From NCBI GenBank assembly GCA_902629495.1, contig CACORA010000014.1:1-53345 (forward strand): 53,345 bases of DNA, written 5' to 3'. The stretch comes from Planctomycetaceae bacterium. GTDB lineage: Bacteria > Planctomycetota > Planctomycetia > Pirellulales > UBA1268. Below are positions 16,773-28,990 of this stretch, one piece after another. The position numbers and the translations under genes are program-made. The stretch's first letter is position 1; each line of letters opens with the position of its first letter. The notes under the pieces were generated by a model. The model was given only the letters and a program-made list of their open reading frames with translations. It did no database searches and was not told where the DNA came from.

Positions 16773-17300
16773 ATGAGCAAAATAATCAAAAACATGCTGA
16801 CCGATGCTTTGAAAGAACGGCTTTCAGGGGTTGATGATGCTATCGTAGTAAGCCTCGGCAGCCTTGATGCACAGCAAACGACTCAACTGCGACTTGCACT
16901 GCGTAAAAAAAATATTCAGCTTCAGTTGGTAAAAAACAGCCTGGCGCAACGAGCGACGGCGGGTACACCTCTTGAGCCAGCTTTTCATGGCTCCTCGGGA
17001 ATGCTTGCTGTTGCCTGGGGCGGAGAAGACGTCGTTGATCTTGCGAAAGAACTCGATCGACTCTCAGTCGCAAAGGAATTTGAGGGCCTTGAATGTCGTT
17101 GTGGTGCTCTTGACGGCTCTCGTCTCGAGGCAGATGAAGTCAAGAAGGTCGCAAAATGGCCAACCCGAGCTGAGCAACTCTCCACCCTATCGGGGCAGAT
17201 TAGTGGCCTTGCCTCGACGCTGGCAGGGCAGATCGAGTCTGCTGGAGGCACACTCGCTGGGCAAATTTCGTCTCGTGTGGAGGATCTAGAAAAGGCATAA
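16773..17300 (+). CDS. rplJ: Ribosomal protein L10
   Basis: 175 residues. The N-terminal RNA-binding domain includes QTTQLRLALRKKNIQLQLVKNSLAQRA, split here as LRLALRKKNIQ and LVKNSLAQRA. The C-terminal helix that carries L7/L12 dimers is at residues about 140-175 and contains repeated SGQISGLASTLAGQIES-like heptads. It follows rplA by 36 bases. L10 anchors the L7/L12 stalk. The 198-base gap to rplL is much longer than in compact operons. Confidence 0.97.
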   Translation: MSKIIKNMLTDALKERLSGVDDAIVVSLGSLDAQQTTQLRLALRKKNIQLQLVKNSLAQRATAGTPLEPAFHGSSGMLAVAWGGEDVVDLAKELDRLSVAKEFEGLECRCGALDGSRLEADEVKKVAKWPTRAEQLSTLSGQISGLASTLAGQIESAGGTLAGQISSRVEDLEKA

Positions 17301-17498
17301 TTCAGCGACGAAGCCGTCATGTATCAGCATGGACTCATTCTGACAAGCGGGAATTTTGGCCTCCCCTTCACTCCGTGCTAAAAGATGGTATGACATAGGA
17401 CTCGTTTGTTCGCACTCAGCAAGTCTCAAACAAACCTGTACACAATCGACTGATCCTAGCAGTCGAACTGTTTTTCGAAAGGAAAGGGATCCCGAGCG

Positions 17499-17918
17499 AT
17501 GGCAACGGCCGAAGAAACACGTGAATTTTCAAGTGAAACGAAAGAACTTGGCGACAAAATTGTCGGTCTTACTCTCAAGGCAGCGAAAGAACTCTCTGAT
17601 TATCTGGATGAGGTTCACGGCATAAAGCCGGCTGCTGGTGGCGCAGTTGTGATGGCTGCTGCTGGCGGCGGTGACGCAGTTGGTGGAGCCGAAGCGGCTG
17701 CAGAAAAAACTGACTTTGATGTTGTTCTCGAGTCCTTCGGTGATAACAAAATTGCTGTCATCAAGGTGGTGCGAGCAGCGACTAGCCTTGGCCTCAAGGA
17801 GGCGAAGGAAATGGTTGAGGGCGCTCCATCGAAGGTGAAAGAGGGTATTTCCAAGGCTGATGCCGAAAAGCTTCAAAAGGAGCTCGAAGAGGCTGGTGCC
17901 AAGGTCTCGCTCAAGTAA
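17499..17918 (+). CDS. rplL: Ribosomal protein L7/L12
   Basis: 139 residues. The C-terminal factor-binding domain is typical: [20 protein letters not shown] then [19 protein letters not shown] and [18 protein letters not shown]. An Ala/Gly-rich hinge (residues about 44-65) links it to the N-terminal dimerisation domain. The first dozen residues ([16 protein letters not shown]) are slightly longer than in most L12 proteins. It recruits translational GTPases. AAAGGAAAGGGA lies shortly before the ATG. Confidence 0.97.
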   Translation: MATAEETREFSSETKELGDKIVGLTLKAAKELSDYLDEVHGIKPAAGGAVVMAAAGGGDAVGGAEAAAEKTDFDVVLESFGDNKIAVIKVVRAATSLGLKEAKEMVEGAPSKVKEGISKADAEKLQKELEEAGAKVSLK

Positions 17919-18113
17919 AAGTGAAAAAATGCCGTATGGCGGAACGCTGCTTGGCATCGTAGCTGCCTTTTCGGTATCATATTTGCTTGCACGCGCTCTT
18001 TTGTTGTCTTTCAGTCCTGCCCAACCCTGTGATCTCCGATTGTCGCCTAACCTTTGTGTGCCGTGTCGACGGAGTTCTTAACTAAAAACTTTTCTCCGAG
18101 GAGTGTCCCGTAA

Positions 18114-21100
18114 ATGGCAACTCGCGCCGTTCGCCGACTCCAGCCCACCGAAGTTCGTCAATTTGGAAGCCGCCGTACTAGTCAAAGCTTCATCCCGAAT
18201 CTCACGGAAATTCAGACTCGATTTTACGAATCCTTTCTGCAATTTGACGTTGCGCCGGAAAAGCGAAAAGACAAAGGTGTTGAAGGGGTTCTTCAGGAGA
18301 TTTTTCCGATTGAGAGCTATGACAAAACGGTCAAGCTTGAATATCTTCGATACGAACTCGGCAAGCCTCGCTACACGCCTGACGAATGCCGTCAACTTCG
18401 CCTAACGTACGGCCGGCCATTGCGTGTCTGGCTGAGGCTTACGCGTGAACAGCCGATCGAAGAAGAAGTGTATCTAGGTGACGTCCCGATCATGCTTGGG
18501 GGCGGTGAGTTCATTATCAATGGTGCTGAGCGCGTTGTCGTTAGCCAGTTACATCGTTCTCCTGGCATTGATTTTGTTGCCGACACGGAATCCACAGATC
18601 GTAAGACACACAACTGTCGCATTATTCCCGAGAGGGGCAGTTGGATTGAAATAAATGTTTCAAAAAAAGATACGCTTCAGGTGCGGATCGATCAAAGCGG
18701 AAAATTCTCTGCATTGACTCTCTTGCGTGCGATGGATCCGAAGTTCAGCAGCGACAAGGAAATCCTGAAGCTTTTTTATCCAACGAAAGTAGAGAAGGTT
18801 GCTGGTGGTCGCAGTGTTGGCAAACTCGAGGGCAAAATCGCAGCTGATGATATTGTGTACCCCAGGGGGAGTGAGCGAGCAGGTGAAATAATCGTTGATG
18901 CTGGAAATACAATCACTCGCGATCAGGCTGAGCTCATCTGCACATCGGGCCTCAAGGCTGTCGAGACGATGCAGGAGCAGAAAGTCCCGCTGATCATGAA
19001 CAGCCTTCGGGAGGACTCCGATGAATCCCGTCGCCGTACCGGCGTTGCCCCGAGTCATCAGGATGCTCTGATTCGTATTTATCAGCGACTCCGGCCCGGC
19101 AATCCGCCAGCACTCGATAAGGCCGTTACTCTTTTTGAGGAGAAATTTAAAGATACAAATCGCTATCGTCTTGGTCGGGTTGGTCGCTTCCGGATCAACC
19201 GAAAACTTGGGCTCAAGGTTCCTGAAACGGAGATGACTCTTCGTGCAGAAGATTTGATTGCTGCCATCACGTACATTCTGCAACTGAGTGACGGGGAGGA
19301 AGCAGCCGAAGTAGATGACATTGACCACCTTGGCAATCGGCGATTGCGCACGATTGATGAACTGGCCAGTGACGAGCTTCGAAAGGGCTTCCTAAAATTG
19401 CGTCGAACAGTTCAGGAGCGGATGAGTCTCAAGGACGTCACAGAGATGTCTCCTCGAACACTCATTAATCCTAAGAGCATCTCGGCAGCAATTGAATACT
19501 TCTTTGGTCGAGGAGAGCTTTCGCAGGTTGTTGATCAGACAAACCCTCTTTCCATGTTGACCCACGAGCGTCGTCTTTCTGCTCTGGGCCCGGGCGGCCT
19601 CAATCGTAAGCGAGCTGGCTTCGAGGTCCGCGATGTCCACATTTCCCACTATGGTCGTATCTGCCCCATTGAAACCCCTGAGGGAACAAACATCGGTCTC
19701 ATCTCCAGTCTGGCGATCTACTCTGGAGTCGATTCGTATGGCTTTTTGGTGACGCCGTATCGCAAGGTTTCGAAGGGCAAGCTCACTGATGATGTCGTAT
19801 GGTTGCGTGCTGACGAAGAGCAAAATGCTTATCTTGCCCCTGCAGACGCACCTGTTGTCGATGGCAAGCTCCAAGGTGATTCAATTGTGTCTCGCTATCG
19901 CGGTGACTTTGTTCTGGTGCCTGCTGAAAAGATTGGTTTTATTGACGTAGCGCCTAGTCAAATGGTCGGCGTGTCTGCTGGCTTGATTCCTTTCCTTGAG
20001 CACGATGACGCAAATCGTGCTCTTATGGGATCCAATATGCAGCGCCAGGCAGTGCCGCTTCTTGTCACGGAACCTCCGGTCGTTGCGACTGGTATGGAAC
20101 GGGATGTTGCAGCAAACTCTGGCTTGCTAGTTCGCGCCAATCGAAAGGGGACGGTCACATACGTCGATGCAGATTCCATCGAGGTTACCCCTGCCTCGGG
20201 CATTCCGGATGTATATCCGTTGCGGAAATATAAAGGCCTAAATGAGCGGACCTGCCAAAATCAAAAACCGATTGTGTCCCTTGAGCAAAAGGTTGAGAAG
20301 AATGAGGTTCTTGCTGACGGAGCAGCTACTTACAAGGGAGAGCTTGCTCTTGGCAGGAATGTTCTCGTTGGGTTTATGGCTTGGGACGGTTTCAACTTTG
20401 AAGACGCAATTATTATCAGTGAGGAACTCGTTGAGGATGACGTCTATACCTCTATTCACATTGAGGAATACGACATCGAGATTCGTGACACAAAGCTCGG
20501 TCGCGAGGAGTTTACGCGAGACATTCCTAATGTTGGCGAACGTGCGCTAAAAAATCTTGATGAGAGTGGCATTGTCAAAATAGGAACATATGTCAGGCCA
20601 GGGGATATTCTGGTTGGTAAAGTCTCTCCAAAAAGTAAGACCGAACTGACGCCAGAAGAGAAACTGTTGCATGCTATTTTTGGTCGTGCAGGTGAAGATG
20701 TAAAAAATGACTCGTTGGAAGTTCCTTCGGGTGTTGAGGGGATTGTTATTGCCACGGAAAAGTTCTCTCGACAAATGAGTCTTTCTGAAGAGGACCGCCG
20801 TGAGTTCCAGAAGAAGGTGAAGGAGGCCGAAAGCCATGGCAATCTTGTGATTGCTGAAGCGTTCGGTGCGATGGTCTCAGAGATGGAAGGCGTTTTGCAG
20901 AAGCCTCTTACTTCTTCTGATGGTAGTCCTCTCGTTCGCAATCAGGATCACAAAGTTGTTGCGGAGAGGGCTCAGGAGTTTAGCTTGGGCTCTCTTGATG
21001 TCCGGTCTCCTCAGCGTAAGGCTGAAGTTGAGAAGCTCTACAAGTCCATGTGGCCTGCGGTTGATGCAGCAATTGACGCCAAGGAGCGAACGCTCAATAG

Positions 21101-21869
21101 CATGAAACGCGGAGACGAACTGCGTCCGGGCGTGCTTCAGATGGTAAAAGTGTATGTTGCCGCCAAGCGAGTCATCTCAGTTGGGGATAAAATGGCAGGC
21201 CGGCATGGCAACAAGGGTGTGATTGCCAAAATTCTTCCTAAGGAAGACATGCCCTTCCTCGACGATGGCACGCCTGTTCAGATTTTGCTTAATCCACTCG
21301 GTGTGCCAAGTCGTATGAACGTTGGTCAGATTCTTGAAACGCATCTGGGCTGGGCTGGCAAGGTTCTTGGCTTCCAGGCCGTCACGCCTGTTTTTGATGG
21401 TGCAAGTGAAGAAGACATCAATGCTGTCCTCAAGGATGCACATCTTCCGGCGCATGGCAAAGCTCAACTCTTTGATGGAAGAACTGGTGAGCCTCTCGAG
21501 CAAGAAACTACTGTTGGTTATATCTACATGCTGAAACTTCATCATTTGGTTGATGATAAGGTGCATGCCCGTTCAACCGGGCCTTACTCTCTTATCACGC
21601 AACAGCCACTGGGAGGAAAAGCCCGGTTCGGTGGCCAGCGTTTTGGTGAAATGGAGGTGTGGGCTCTTGAGGCCTATGGTGCCGCTTACATCCTTCAGGA
21701 GTTGCTCACTGTGAAGAGTGACGATGTTGAAGGTCGAACAAAGATTTATGAAAGCATGGTCAAGGGTGAGAACACGCTTGAGGCTGGAACGCCTGCAAGT
21801 TTTGACGTGCTAACAAATGAAATCCGTGGACTTGGACTGAATATGCAGTTGGAAAAGAGGAGGATCTGA
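18114..21869 (+). CDS. rpoB: RNA polymerase beta subunit
   Basis: 1251 residues, full length. Conserved segments include the rifampicin region ([20 protein letters not shown], then [19 protein letters not shown]), the catalytic-centre [33 protein letters not shown], and the C-terminal [19 protein letters not shown]. It forms the catalytic RNA polymerase core with beta prime. A GAGGAG lies before the ATG. The 195-base gap after rplL contains no gene; in E. coli the equivalent gap holds an attenuator and an RNase III site, which cannot be confirmed here. Confidence 0.99.
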   Translation: MATRAVRRLQPTEVRQFGSRRTSQSFIPNLTEIQTRFYESFLQFDVAPEKRKDKGVEGVLQEIFPIESYDKTVKLEYLRYELGKPRYTPDECRQLRLTYGRPLRVWLRLTREQPIEEEVYLGDVPIMLGGGEFIINGAERVVVSQLHRSPGIDFVADTESTDRKTHNCRIIPERGSWIEINVSKKDTLQVRIDQSGKFSALTLLRAMDPKFSSDKEILKLFYPTKVEKVAGGRSVGKLEGKIAADDIVYPRGSERAGEIIVDAGNTITRDQAELICTSGLKAVETMQEQKVPLIMNSLREDSDESRRRTGVAPSHQDALIRIYQRLRPGNPPALDKAVTLFEEKFKDTNRYRLGRVGRFRINRKLGLKVPETEMTLRAEDLIAAITYILQLSDGEEAAEVDDIDHLGNRRLRTIDELASDELRKGFLKLRRTVQERMSLKDVTEMSPRTLINPKSISAAIEYFFGRGELSQVVDQTNPLSMLTHERRLSALGPGGLNRKRAGFEVRDVHISHYGRICPIETPEGTNIGLISSLAIYSGVDSYGFLVTPYRKVSKGKLTDDVVWLRADEEQNAYLAPADAPVVDGKLQGDSIVSRYRGDFVLVPAEKIGFIDVAPSQMVGVSAGLIPFLEHDDANRALMGSNMQRQAVPLLVTEPPVVATGMERDVAANSGLLVRANRKGTVTYVDADSIEVTPASGIPDVYPLRKYKGLNERTCQNQKPIVSLEQKVEKNEVLADGAATYKGELALGRNVLVGFMAWDGFNFEDAIIISEELVEDDVYTSIHIEEYDIEIRDTKLGREEFTRDIPNVGERALKNLDESGIVKIGTYVRPGDILVGKVSPKSKTELTPEEKLLHAIFGRAGEDVKNDSLEVPSGVEGIVIATEKFSRQMSLSEEDRREFQKKVKEAESHGNLVIAEAFGAMVSEMEGVLQKPLTSSDGSPLVRNQDHKVVAERAQEFSLGSLDVRSPQRKAEVEKLYKSMWPAVDAAIDAKERTLNSMKRGDELRPGVLQMVKVYVAAKRVISVGDKMAGRHGNKGVIAKILPKEDMPFLDDGTPVQILLNPLGVPSRMNVGQILETHLGWAGKVLGFQAVTPVFDGASEEDINAVLKDAHLPAHGKAQLFDGRTGEPLEQETTVGYIYMLKLHHLVDDKVHARSTGPYSLITQQPLGGKARFGGQRFGEMEVWALEAYGAAYILQELLTVKSDDVEGRTKIYESMVKGENTLEAGTPASFDVLTNEIRGLGLNMQLEKRRI

Positions 21870-21872
21870 CAC

Positions 21873-24800
21873 GTGAGCATCGGTGAAGCCACCTACGATC
21901 GCGTCAACGACTATTCGGCTGTGAAAATCAGCCTAGCTCGGCCGCACGATATACGAAGTTGGTCGTTTGGCGAAGTTAAGAAGCCAGAAACGATCAATTA
22001 CAGAACATACCGTCCAGAAAAAGACGGTCTTATGTGCGAAAAAATCTTTGGCCCTGAAAAGGACTGGGAGTGTTCGTGCGGCAAGTACCGCGGCATGAAA
22101 TACAAAGGGATGATCTGTGATCGTTGTGGTGTAAAAGTCACGCATTCACGTGTGCGCCGCAAGCGGATGGGCCATATCGAATTGGCCGCACCAATTGTCC
22201 ACATCTGGTTTTTCAAAGCGATGCCAAGTCGATTGGGCGCACTGCTCGACATGAAGACCTCCAGTCTCGAAAAGGTCATTTATTTTCAGGACTACGTTGT
22301 GCTTGATCCAAAAGATACACCGCTGAAGAAAAATCAGTTGCTTTCTGAGGATGAGTACCGCGAGGCGGTGACGAACTATGGGGATGAGGCATTTGAAGCC
22401 GAGATGGGTGCTGAGGCTGTCCGTAAACTTTTGCTCAGCCTGGACCTGGTGTCGCTTTCGAAGGAATTGCGAGAAGAGTTGGCTACGACTGGCTCGAAGC
22501 AGAAGAAAACAGACCTTGTGAAGCGTCTTAAGATTGTTGAGTCGATTCGCGACAGTGAGAACAAGCCCGAATGGATGGTGTTGGATGTGATCCCAGTGAT
22601 TCCTCCTGACCTTCGTCCGTTGGTTATGTTGGATAGTGGAAATTTTGCCACGAGCGATCTCAATGACCTTTATCGACGAATTATCAACCGAAACAACCGA
22701 CTCAAGAAACTTGTTGATCTGAACGCACCGGAAGTCATCATTCGCAATGAGAAGCGAATGCTTCAGCAATCTGTTGATGCGCTGTTTGACAATAATCGCT
22801 GCAAGCGACCCGTGTTGGCATCAAGCAATCGGCCGCTGAAGAGCCTGACGGATATGATCAAGGGCAAGCAGGGGCGATTCAGGGAGAACCTATTAGGGAA
22901 ACGAGTGGATTACTCCGCTCGATCCGTCATTGTTGTGGGCCCGACGTTGCGTCTGCATCAATGCGGTCTTCCGAAAAAAATTGCCTTGGAGTTATACCAG
23001 CCTTTTATCATTCGCAGGCTCAAAGAACTCGGGCACGCTGACACGATCAAAAGTGCAAAAAAAATGCTCGAGCGCAAGGATGCCGAGGTATGGGACATCC
23101 TTGAGGAGGTGATCTGTAATCACCCGGTGCTTCTCAACCGTGCACCGACGTTGCATCGAATGGGGATACAGGCATTTGAGCCTGTTCTTGTGGAAGGCAA
23201 TGCCATCAAACTACACCCGCTTGTATGCAAAGGGTTCAATGCTGACTTCGACGGTGACCAGATGGCAGTTCACTTGCCGCTATCGATCGAAGCACAGGTT
23301 GAAGCTCATACCCTTATGTTGGCAACGAATAATATTTTCAGCCCAGCGAATGGTGCCCCAATTATTTCTCCCTCACAGGACGTCGTTATGGGGTGCTACT
23401 ACCTCACCATGGCTTTGTCAGGGCGAACCGGAGAAGGCATGGCATTCCAAGACTTTGCCGAAGTCGAGCTTGCGCACTCGCTTGGCAAGGTCGATACCCA
23501 TGCCAAAATAAAGGTTCGCTTGCCGGCTGATCGAAGCCTGAAGATCGAGGGTGAAGCCCCTGGTGAGGCTGGAGCAGTTATTGAAACAACTGCGGGCCGC
23601 GTGCTATTCAACTCGATTCTTCCGAAAGGCATGCTCTTTTATGACTTGCCAATGCGATCCAGTGAACTGGCTCGCGTGATATCTGACTGTTACCAGTCGC
23701 TCGGTCGACGCAGCACTATCGATTTGCTCGACGACATGAATCGCGTTGGCTTTAGCTGGAGTACGCGAAGTGGGCTTTCATTTGCCACGGACGATCTTAT
23801 TACCCCAGAGACCAAGGTAAAGATCATTGGTGATGCTGAGAAAAGTGTGATGAAGATCATGAAACTCTATCAACGTGGCGTCATTACAGACGGTGAGCGT
23901 TACAACCAGGTTCTTGATGCCTGGACGCATGCTCGTGAAGTAATTACGCAGGAAATGATGGAGGACCTTGAAAAGGACACTGATGCGAAGCCCACTCGGA
24001 GAAGTGGGTATGTCAACCCGATTCACCTTATGGCTCATTCTGGTGCCCGAGGCGGTGTTGAGCAAATACGCCAGTTGGCTGGCATGCGCGGCCTGATGGC
24101 AAAGCCGTCTGGCAAAATCATCGAGACTCCAATCAAGGCAAACTTCCGAGAAGGGCTGACTGTACTTGAGTACTTCAGTTCAACTCACGGCGCTCGTAAA
24201 GGTTTAGCTGATACTGCTCTCAAAACTGCTGACTCTGGCTATCTCACTCGAAAACTGGCTGATGTTGCTCAGAACGTGGTTGTCACGATGCATGATTGTG
24301 GCACGACTCAAGGCATTACGAAGGGTGTGGAGTATCGTGGCGAAAAGGTTGAGGTAAGCCTTGCCGATAGTATTCGCGGTCGTGTGAGTCTGTCGGATAT
24401 CAAAAATTCGAAGACCGATGAGATTGTCGTTGGCGAAAATGAGATGATCACAGTCTCCGCAGCCAAGGCTGTTGAAGCGCTGGGGCTTGAAAAAATACAG
24501 GTTCGAAGTGCCCTCACATGTGAGGCTCCGTTGGGGGTCTGTCGTCTGTGTTATGGCATGGATCTCTCGACTGGCTCACTTGTCGAAGAAGGCATGGCCG
24601 TCGGCATCATTGCTGCTCAAAGTATTGGTGAGCCTGGAACGCAACTCACTATGCGAACGTTCCACATTGGTGGCGTTGGTCAGCGGGCCATTGAAGAAAA
24701 TGAAAGTCGAGCCAAGAAAGCTGGAACCGTCCGCTTCACGCGAGTCCGAACCGTTACGAGTGAAGAGGGGGAAGAAATTGTTCTTGCCCGAAATGGCGAA

Positions 24801-26222
24801 ATGACAATTGTCGATGACAAAGGCACGGAATTAGAAAAGTTTGACATACCAGCCGGTGCCATTCTCAAAGTGAATGAGAATGACGAAGTCAAGCCAGGCA
24901 CTGTGCTTGTGCAATGGGACCCTCACTCAATTCCGATTCTGTCTGAGGTTGCCGGTCGGGTCAGGTACGAAGAGGTCATTGAGGGCGAGACCGTGCGTCG
25001 GGAGAAGGATCCCAGTGGCCACATGCGTCAAATGATCATGGAGCACAAAGGTGTCTACCACCCACAGGTGGTATTGGAGGATGAGTCAGGACAAATTCTC
25101 GAATTCTATTACCTTCCTGAGAAAGCCTACATCGAGGTTACTGAAGGTGAGGTCGTCAAAGCTGGCCACATACTTGCCAAGACCCCCCGTGAAGCAGCCG
25201 GTACCCAAGACATCACCGGTGGTCTTCCTCGTGTCACTGAAATCTTTGAAGCTCGTAAACCAAAAGATCCTGCGATTATGGCTGAGATCGACGGGAAAGT
25301 TGAGTTACTCGGTGAGAAAAAACGTGGAAAGCGAACAATTATTGTAAAGAATGATGAAAGCGGGATAGAAAAAGAACACCTCATCACGCATGGAAAACAT
25401 TTGCGTGTACACGCAGGGGATATTGTTCGTTCAGGTGAAGCCCTTGTTGATGGACCGCTGGTTCCCCACGATATCCTCAGAATTTCAGGTGAAGAGGAAG
25501 TTCAAAAATACCTTGTTCGTGAAATCCAGAATGTCTATCGAAGCCAGCGTGTCGAAATTGATGATAAACATATTGAAATTATTGTCTCTCAGATGCTTCG
25601 TAAGGTAAAGATTGAAACAGTTGGTGATACGGAACTCCTGCCACAGGTCGTAATAGACAAGTATGAATTTCGTAAGGCAAATGAACTTGTTTCAAAGTCT
25701 TTGAAAATCACAGAAAAAGGAGATAGTGAATTCACCGAGGGAAGTATCGTACCCAAAGATTTGTTTGACGAATCCAATGCGACCGTCGAAGCACTTGGGG
25801 GTTCACCAGCAAAGGGCACCGCGCCAAAACCTGCTACAGCAAGCACTCAATTACTGGGAATTACAAAGGCAAGTGTCCAAAGTTCGAGTTTCATTTCGGC
25901 TGCCAGTTTCCAAGAAACCACGAAGGTATTGACTGAAGCAGCGTTAGCTGGAAAGGTCGATAATCTTGTTGGGCTGAAGGAAAATGTAATTCTTGGACAT
26001 CTTATTCCTGCAGGAACAGGTTTTAATACCTTTCAGTCTGCAGAAGTTCGTGTTCGACCTGAAGCTCTTGAAACGCTGCAACTTGATGGCCGTGATGATC
26101 TCAGTCGGTCGTTTCCTCTTCTGGAGGCTCCTACGCCAGGTGAGGAAGCCGCTGTGCCCTCAGATGGCACTGGGGACGTTGCGGCTGTGGACGGGCCATC
26201 GGGCGTTCCTCAAGGCGAATAA
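21873..26222 (+). CDS. rpoC: RNA polymerase beta prime subunit
   Basis: 1449 residues. The N-terminal zinc ribbon has Cys67, Cys69, Cys82 and Cys85 ([20 protein letters not shown]). The catalytic NADFDGDQM motif is at about residues 456-464 with the three Mg-binding Asp. The second zinc site is seen in [16 protein letters not shown]. The start is GTG at 21873, with a strong GAGGAGG about 8 bases upstream, and only 3 bases separate it from rpoB. The C-terminal about 100 residues (from [16 protein letters not shown] to the end) include low-complexity acidic/Ala/Pro segments and look poorly conserved. Confidence 0.99.
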   Translation: MSIGEATYDRVNDYSAVKISLARPHDIRSWSFGEVKKPETINYRTYRPEKDGLMCEKIFGPEKDWECSCGKYRGMKYKGMICDRCGVKVTHSRVRRKRMGHIELAAPIVHIWFFKAMPSRLGALLDMKTSSLEKVIYFQDYVVLDPKDTPLKKNQLLSEDEYREAVTNYGDEAFEAEMGAEAVRKLLLSLDLVSLSKELREELATTGSKQKKTDLVKRLKIVESIRDSENKPEWMVLDVIPVIPPDLRPLVMLDSGNFATSDLNDLYRRIINRNNRLKKLVDLNAPEVIIRNEKRMLQQSVDALFDNNRCKRPVLASSNRPLKSLTDMIKGKQGRFRENLLGKRVDYSARSVIVVGPTLRLHQCGLPKKIALELYQPFIIRRLKELGHADTIKSAKKMLERKDAEVWDILEEVICNHPVLLNRAPTLHRMGIQAFEPVLVEGNAIKLHPLVCKGFNADFDGDQMAVHLPLSIEAQVEAHTLMLATNNIFSPANGAPIISPSQDVVMGCYYLTMALSGRTGEGMAFQDFAEVELAHSLGKVDTHAKIKVRLPADRSLKIEGEAPGEAGAVIETTAGRVLFNSILPKGMLFYDLPMRSSELARVISDCYQSLGRRSTIDLLDDMNRVGFSWSTRSGLSFATDDLITPETKVKIIGDAEKSVMKIMKLYQRGVITDGERYNQVLDAWTHAREVITQEMMEDLEKDTDAKPTRRSGYVNPIHLMAHSGARGGVEQIRQLAGMRGLMAKPSGKIIETPIKANFREGLTVLEYFSSTHGARKGLADTALKTADSGYLTRKLADVAQNVVVTMHDCGTTQGITKGVEYRGEKVEVSLADSIRGRVSLSDIKNSKTDEIVVGENEMITVSAAKAVEALGLEKIQVRSALTCEAPLGVCRLCYGMDLSTGSLVEEGMAVGIIAAQSIGEPGTQLTMRTFHIGGVGQRAIEENESRAKKAGTVRFTRVRTVTSEEGEEIVLARNGEMTIVDDKGTELEKFDIPAGAILKVNENDEVKPGTVLVQWDPHSIPILSEVAGRVRYEEVIEGETVRREKDPSGHMRQMIMEHKGVYHPQVVLEDESGQILEFYYLPEKAYIEVTEGEVVKAGHILAKTPREAAGTQDITGGLPRVTEIFEARKPKDPAIMAEIDGKVELLGEKKRGKRTIIVKNDESGIEKEHLITHGKHLRVHAGDIVRSGEALVDGPLVPHDILRISGEEEVQKYLVREIQNVYRSQRVEIDDKHIEIIVSQMLRKVKIETVGDTELLPQVVIDKYEFRKANELVSKSLKITEKGDSEFTEGSIVPKDLFDESNATVEALGGSPAKGTAPKPATASTQLLGITKASVQSSSFISAASFQETTKVLTEAALAGKVDNLVGLKENVILGHLIPAGTGFNTFQSAEVRVRPEALETLQLDGRDDLSRSFPLLEAPTPGEEAAVPSDGTGDVAAVDGPSGVPQGE

Positions 26223-26311
26223 GAAATTTTTTGAATTGGCCAATTTCCTGAATTAATGTCGATAAGTCTTTCTAGAGAGGCTTTCATCGATAACGGTTTT
26301 GGAGATCCGTC

Positions 26312-27151
26312 ATGAGAATTATTCAACAAGGCAGTTGGCTTTCTGTTTGTCTTCTTGCTTGCACCGTATTGATCTTTGGTGATTCTCAGAGCTTTGCCCA
26401 AGGCTATTCCACCCCAGCGCCACCGCCACCGCCCCTTAATGATGATGGAACAATTCACTGGGGCACCTTCTACAAGTCTGCTGCCATTCAAAAAGCATAC
26501 GAGCGACTCTGGAATCTCGGTGCATGTCGTGGAACAAACAAACGCATCACGATTCCAGTTGAAAACAACAAGATGATTATTGACAGTCTTCCCGAGTCTG
26601 ATTTTGAAGGTGTGGTTCAGGCTTCAGCGGGATCTATAAGAGGTGGTCTTATTGCATTCTTTGATACGTCCGGTTCGAGTAGTGTTTCAAAAACACGAGT
26701 GGTGCAATTACATCCGGCAGGCGTTTCCTCGCTTCACGTCTATGGCCCATCGAACATGGCCATACTTTCCCCAGGAATGATTGTTCGGCTCCAAGCAATG
26801 CTCGATATACATGGTCATGGGATCGATGAAGTAGATCTTATTGAAATCATCACACCCCCAAGTGTCTTTGAAGCTCCCTCGGTACAACCCAAACAGCGAA
26901 TTGAACTTATTGGTCGCATTAATTCCATAGAAAAACAACGGCTCATCCTACAACTTCCGCACACGACGAATGGAATGAAGCGAGTGATTCTTCATTTATC
27001 AGATACTGCTGTAGTTCGATTTGATGCAGCACAAGTTGAGTACATATCGCCTGGAGATCAGATCTCTGTTACTGGGCGGATCTGGACAGGCGAAGGCTCA
27101 ATGGCAACTGGAACCGTATTTGCTTCTCAAGTGAAGGTCATTAAGAAGTAG
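26312..27151 (+). CDS. Exported protein of unknown function with two beta-barrel-like repeats
   Basis: 279 residues starting with a signal peptide (about residues 1-30, cleavage near SFAQ/GYST) and a Pro-rich linker (STPAPPPPPLNDDG). Two later segments, about residues 85-185 and 190-278, read as similar beta-rich domains; the second begins RIELIGRINSIEKQRLILQL and ends ISVTGRIWTGEGSMATGTVF, like OB-type barrels. I do not recognise the family. GGAG lies 9 bases before the ATG. It begins 89 bases after rpoC on the same strand, so it may be read from the end of that transcript or from its own promoter. Confidence 0.8.
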   Translation: MRIIQQGSWLSVCLLACTVLIFGDSQSFAQGYSTPAPPPPPLNDDGTIHWGTFYKSAAIQKAYERLWNLGACRGTNKRITIPVENNKMIIDSLPESDFEGVVQASAGSIRGGLIAFFDTSGSSSVSKTRVVQLHPAGVSSLHVYGPSNMAILSPGMIVRLQAMLDIHGHGIDEVDLIEIITPPSVFEAPSVQPKQRIELIGRINSIEKQRLILQLPHTTNGMKRVILHLSDTAVVRFDAAQVEYISPGDQISVTGRIWTGEGSMATGTVFASQVKVIKK

Positions 27152-27921
27152 ATGAAGCATGTTCTTTACACCTTCACTTTGATTTGCCGCGACTGAACGC
27201 CGAATCAACACATCTTGCCAGCATCTCCGACCACACCAGTTCTAAGCCCATGATGTACCACACCTATAGTTAAAAGGGTCATGGCATCGACATGTCGGCT
27301 TACTTCATGCAGATGGGCGCAATGAGACTGAATTGCCAACGCCTCTGATGTACACCATCATGAAATCGAGCACATTCTTACGGACAAGTATGCTGGGCAC
27401 AAGTTTTCAAGCACAATTTGATCCGTTTCGTATACGTTTCTAAACCGTTTGTTCTGTACTTCAAGCATTCATTCTTTCAGTGGACCCTGCCCGAGCATGC
27501 CATGAACTGCTCACAACAACAGGGCACAGTCCGTGTAGCTTCACTCGTGACGTACAACCACGCCAAGGATGTTGATAAACAAATCCACTAGGGCTCTTAA
27601 TGCGTCTTCGGTTAATACCCAAAACATGTTGATATGTTAGATATTCATAAAGAGATCTTCTGCAACACCGTTTCTTACCACTCAATGATCCCTCTGTCGC
27701 TTGCATCGACCTCTCAACATTTTGTTATTTATGACGCTCCTAACAGAACATTTTGTTGATATAAAAAATCAATGCATTGTTATCTTGTCGTGATATGATT
27801 GATATTCGTTTTTGATATGAATCGTGCACAATACATCAGTCACCGCAAAAAACCCTTGCAATGATGGACTCTCGGTACGCCTCCAGTTTATAATCCCGCC
27901 CCAGAAAGGCCTGTCGTTCCT
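27152..27921. other. Long stretch without a convincing gene
   Basis: About 770 bases with stop codons in most frames. The longest open frame (minus strand, 27461-27706, 81 codons) has unlikely composition and no start signal. The right third is AT-rich and contains direct repeats (27716-27757) and several TGATAT motifs (27790-27820). A TATAAT-like hexamer lies at 27889-27894 without a good -35. It could be the regulatory region of the FGE gene, a small RNA locus, or a decayed gene. Confidence 0.5.
27716..27757. repeat. Two direct copies of AACATTTTGTT
   Basis: The 11-base word AACATTTTGTT occurs at 27716-27726 and again at 27747-27757, so the copies start 31 bases apart, about three helical turns. 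This spacing suits protein binding on one face of the DNA. No protein is known to bind it; chance is possible in AT-rich DNA. Confidence 0.45.
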
Positions 27922-28980
27922 ATGCACTCACAGACTCCCCTGAAATTGCATTGTCTTGCCATTTTCATAGTCCTGATCGTGACAGGCTGCCAACCATCAG
28001 CAGGGCCACCGAACAATGAGAATCCGCCAGGCATGGCATGGATACCAGGGGGCAGTTTTGACATGGGTTGTGTCGACCCAACACGGTTTCCTCATGGCGG
28101 TCCTGATCCCATGAATGATGCTCGACCGATTCATCTTGTACATGTTGACGGGTTTTGGATGGATGAAAAAGAAGTTACGAATGCTGAATTTGATGAGTTT
28201 GTCAAAGCTACAAACTACGTAACCATCGCTGAGCGCACCCCATCTGCAGAAGATTTTCCTGGGGCACCTCCCGAGGCACTGGTTGCCGGATCCATTGTAT
28301 TTACTCCCCCAATGGAGAATGTTCCCCTCCGGGATGGGACCGGAGGCGCTCATCTTCGATGGTGGAATTATGTGCCGGGTGCCAACTGGCGTCACCCAAC
28401 TGGTCCAGACAGTTCCGTTGAGGGCCATGACGATGACCCTGTTGTGCATATCGCATTTGAAGATGCCGAGGCTTACGCCGAGTGGGCGAATAAAAGACTT
28501 CCGACTGAAGCTGAGTGGGAGTATGCGGCCAGAGGCGGTCTGGATTCAACTTTCTACCCATGGGGTAATGATTTTCGACCTGAGGATCAATGGATGGCCA
28601 ATACCTGGCAGGGTAGGTTCCCTAACGAAAATACTGCCGAGGACGGCTTCGTAGGTGTTGCCCCAACAGGTACGTATCCATCGAATGACTATGGTCTTTA
28701 CGACATGTCTGGAAATGTATGGGAATGGTGTGCTGATTGGTATCGGCCAGACACATATCTTACGCAGGTGAAACGTTCCCGTGATGGAATTTATAATCCA
28801 AAAGGCCCCGTCGACAGCCACGACCCCCAAGAACCTGGCTTACCAAAGAGGGTACAGCGAGGTGGATCATTTTTGTGTACAGAACAATACTGCGCGCGAT
28901 ACATAATTGGCACGCGAGGCAAAGGTGAAATTTCTAGCGGAACAAATCATATTGGTTTTCGATGCGCGAAATCACCCTAA
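27922..28980 (+). CDS. Formylglycine-generating enzyme-type exported lipoprotein
   Basis: 352 residues. The signal peptide ends in the lipobox VTGC with Cys23, so the protein should be lipid-anchored outside the cytoplasm. The FGE-sulfatase domain starts at MAWIPGGSFDMG and contains RLPTEAEWEYAARGG, YDMSGNVWEWCADWY and the closing NHIGFRC. Most important, RGGSFLCTEQYCARY carries Cys319 and Cys324, matching the copper-binding active-site Cys336/Cys341 pair of human FGE (SUMF1). Many FGE-fold proteins lack this pair, so genuine Cys-to-formylglycine oxidase activity is likely. It would mature exported sulfatases such as the one at 1-539. It is convergent with polX. Confidence 0.88.
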   Translation: MHSQTPLKLHCLAIFIVLIVTGCQPSAGPPNNENPPGMAWIPGGSFDMGCVDPTRFPHGGPDPMNDARPIHLVHVDGFWMDEKEVTNAEFDEFVKATNYVTIAERTPSAEDFPGAPPEALVAGSIVFTPPMENVPLRDGTGGAHLRWWNYVPGANWRHPTGPDSSVEGHDDDPVVHIAFEDAEAYAEWANKRLPTEAEWEYAARGGLDSTFYPWGNDFRPEDQWMANTWQGRFPNENTAEDGFVGVAPTGTYPSNDYGLYDMSGNVWEWCADWYRPDTYLTQVKRSRDGIYNPKGPVDSHDPQEPGLPKRVQRGGSFLCTEQYCARYIIGTRGKGEISSGTNHIGFRCAKSP

Positions 28981-28990
28981 TGGCCTAGCC

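Noticed and set aside
27461..27706. 81-codon minus-strand frame in the gap before the FGE gene
   Set aside because: Composition is unlike neighbouring genes (many Arg/Cys), there is no ribosome site, and no family resemblance was seen.
27857..27894. TTGCAA ... TATAAT as a promoter for the FGE gene
   Set aside because: The spacing is about 27 bases, far too long for a sigma70 promoter.
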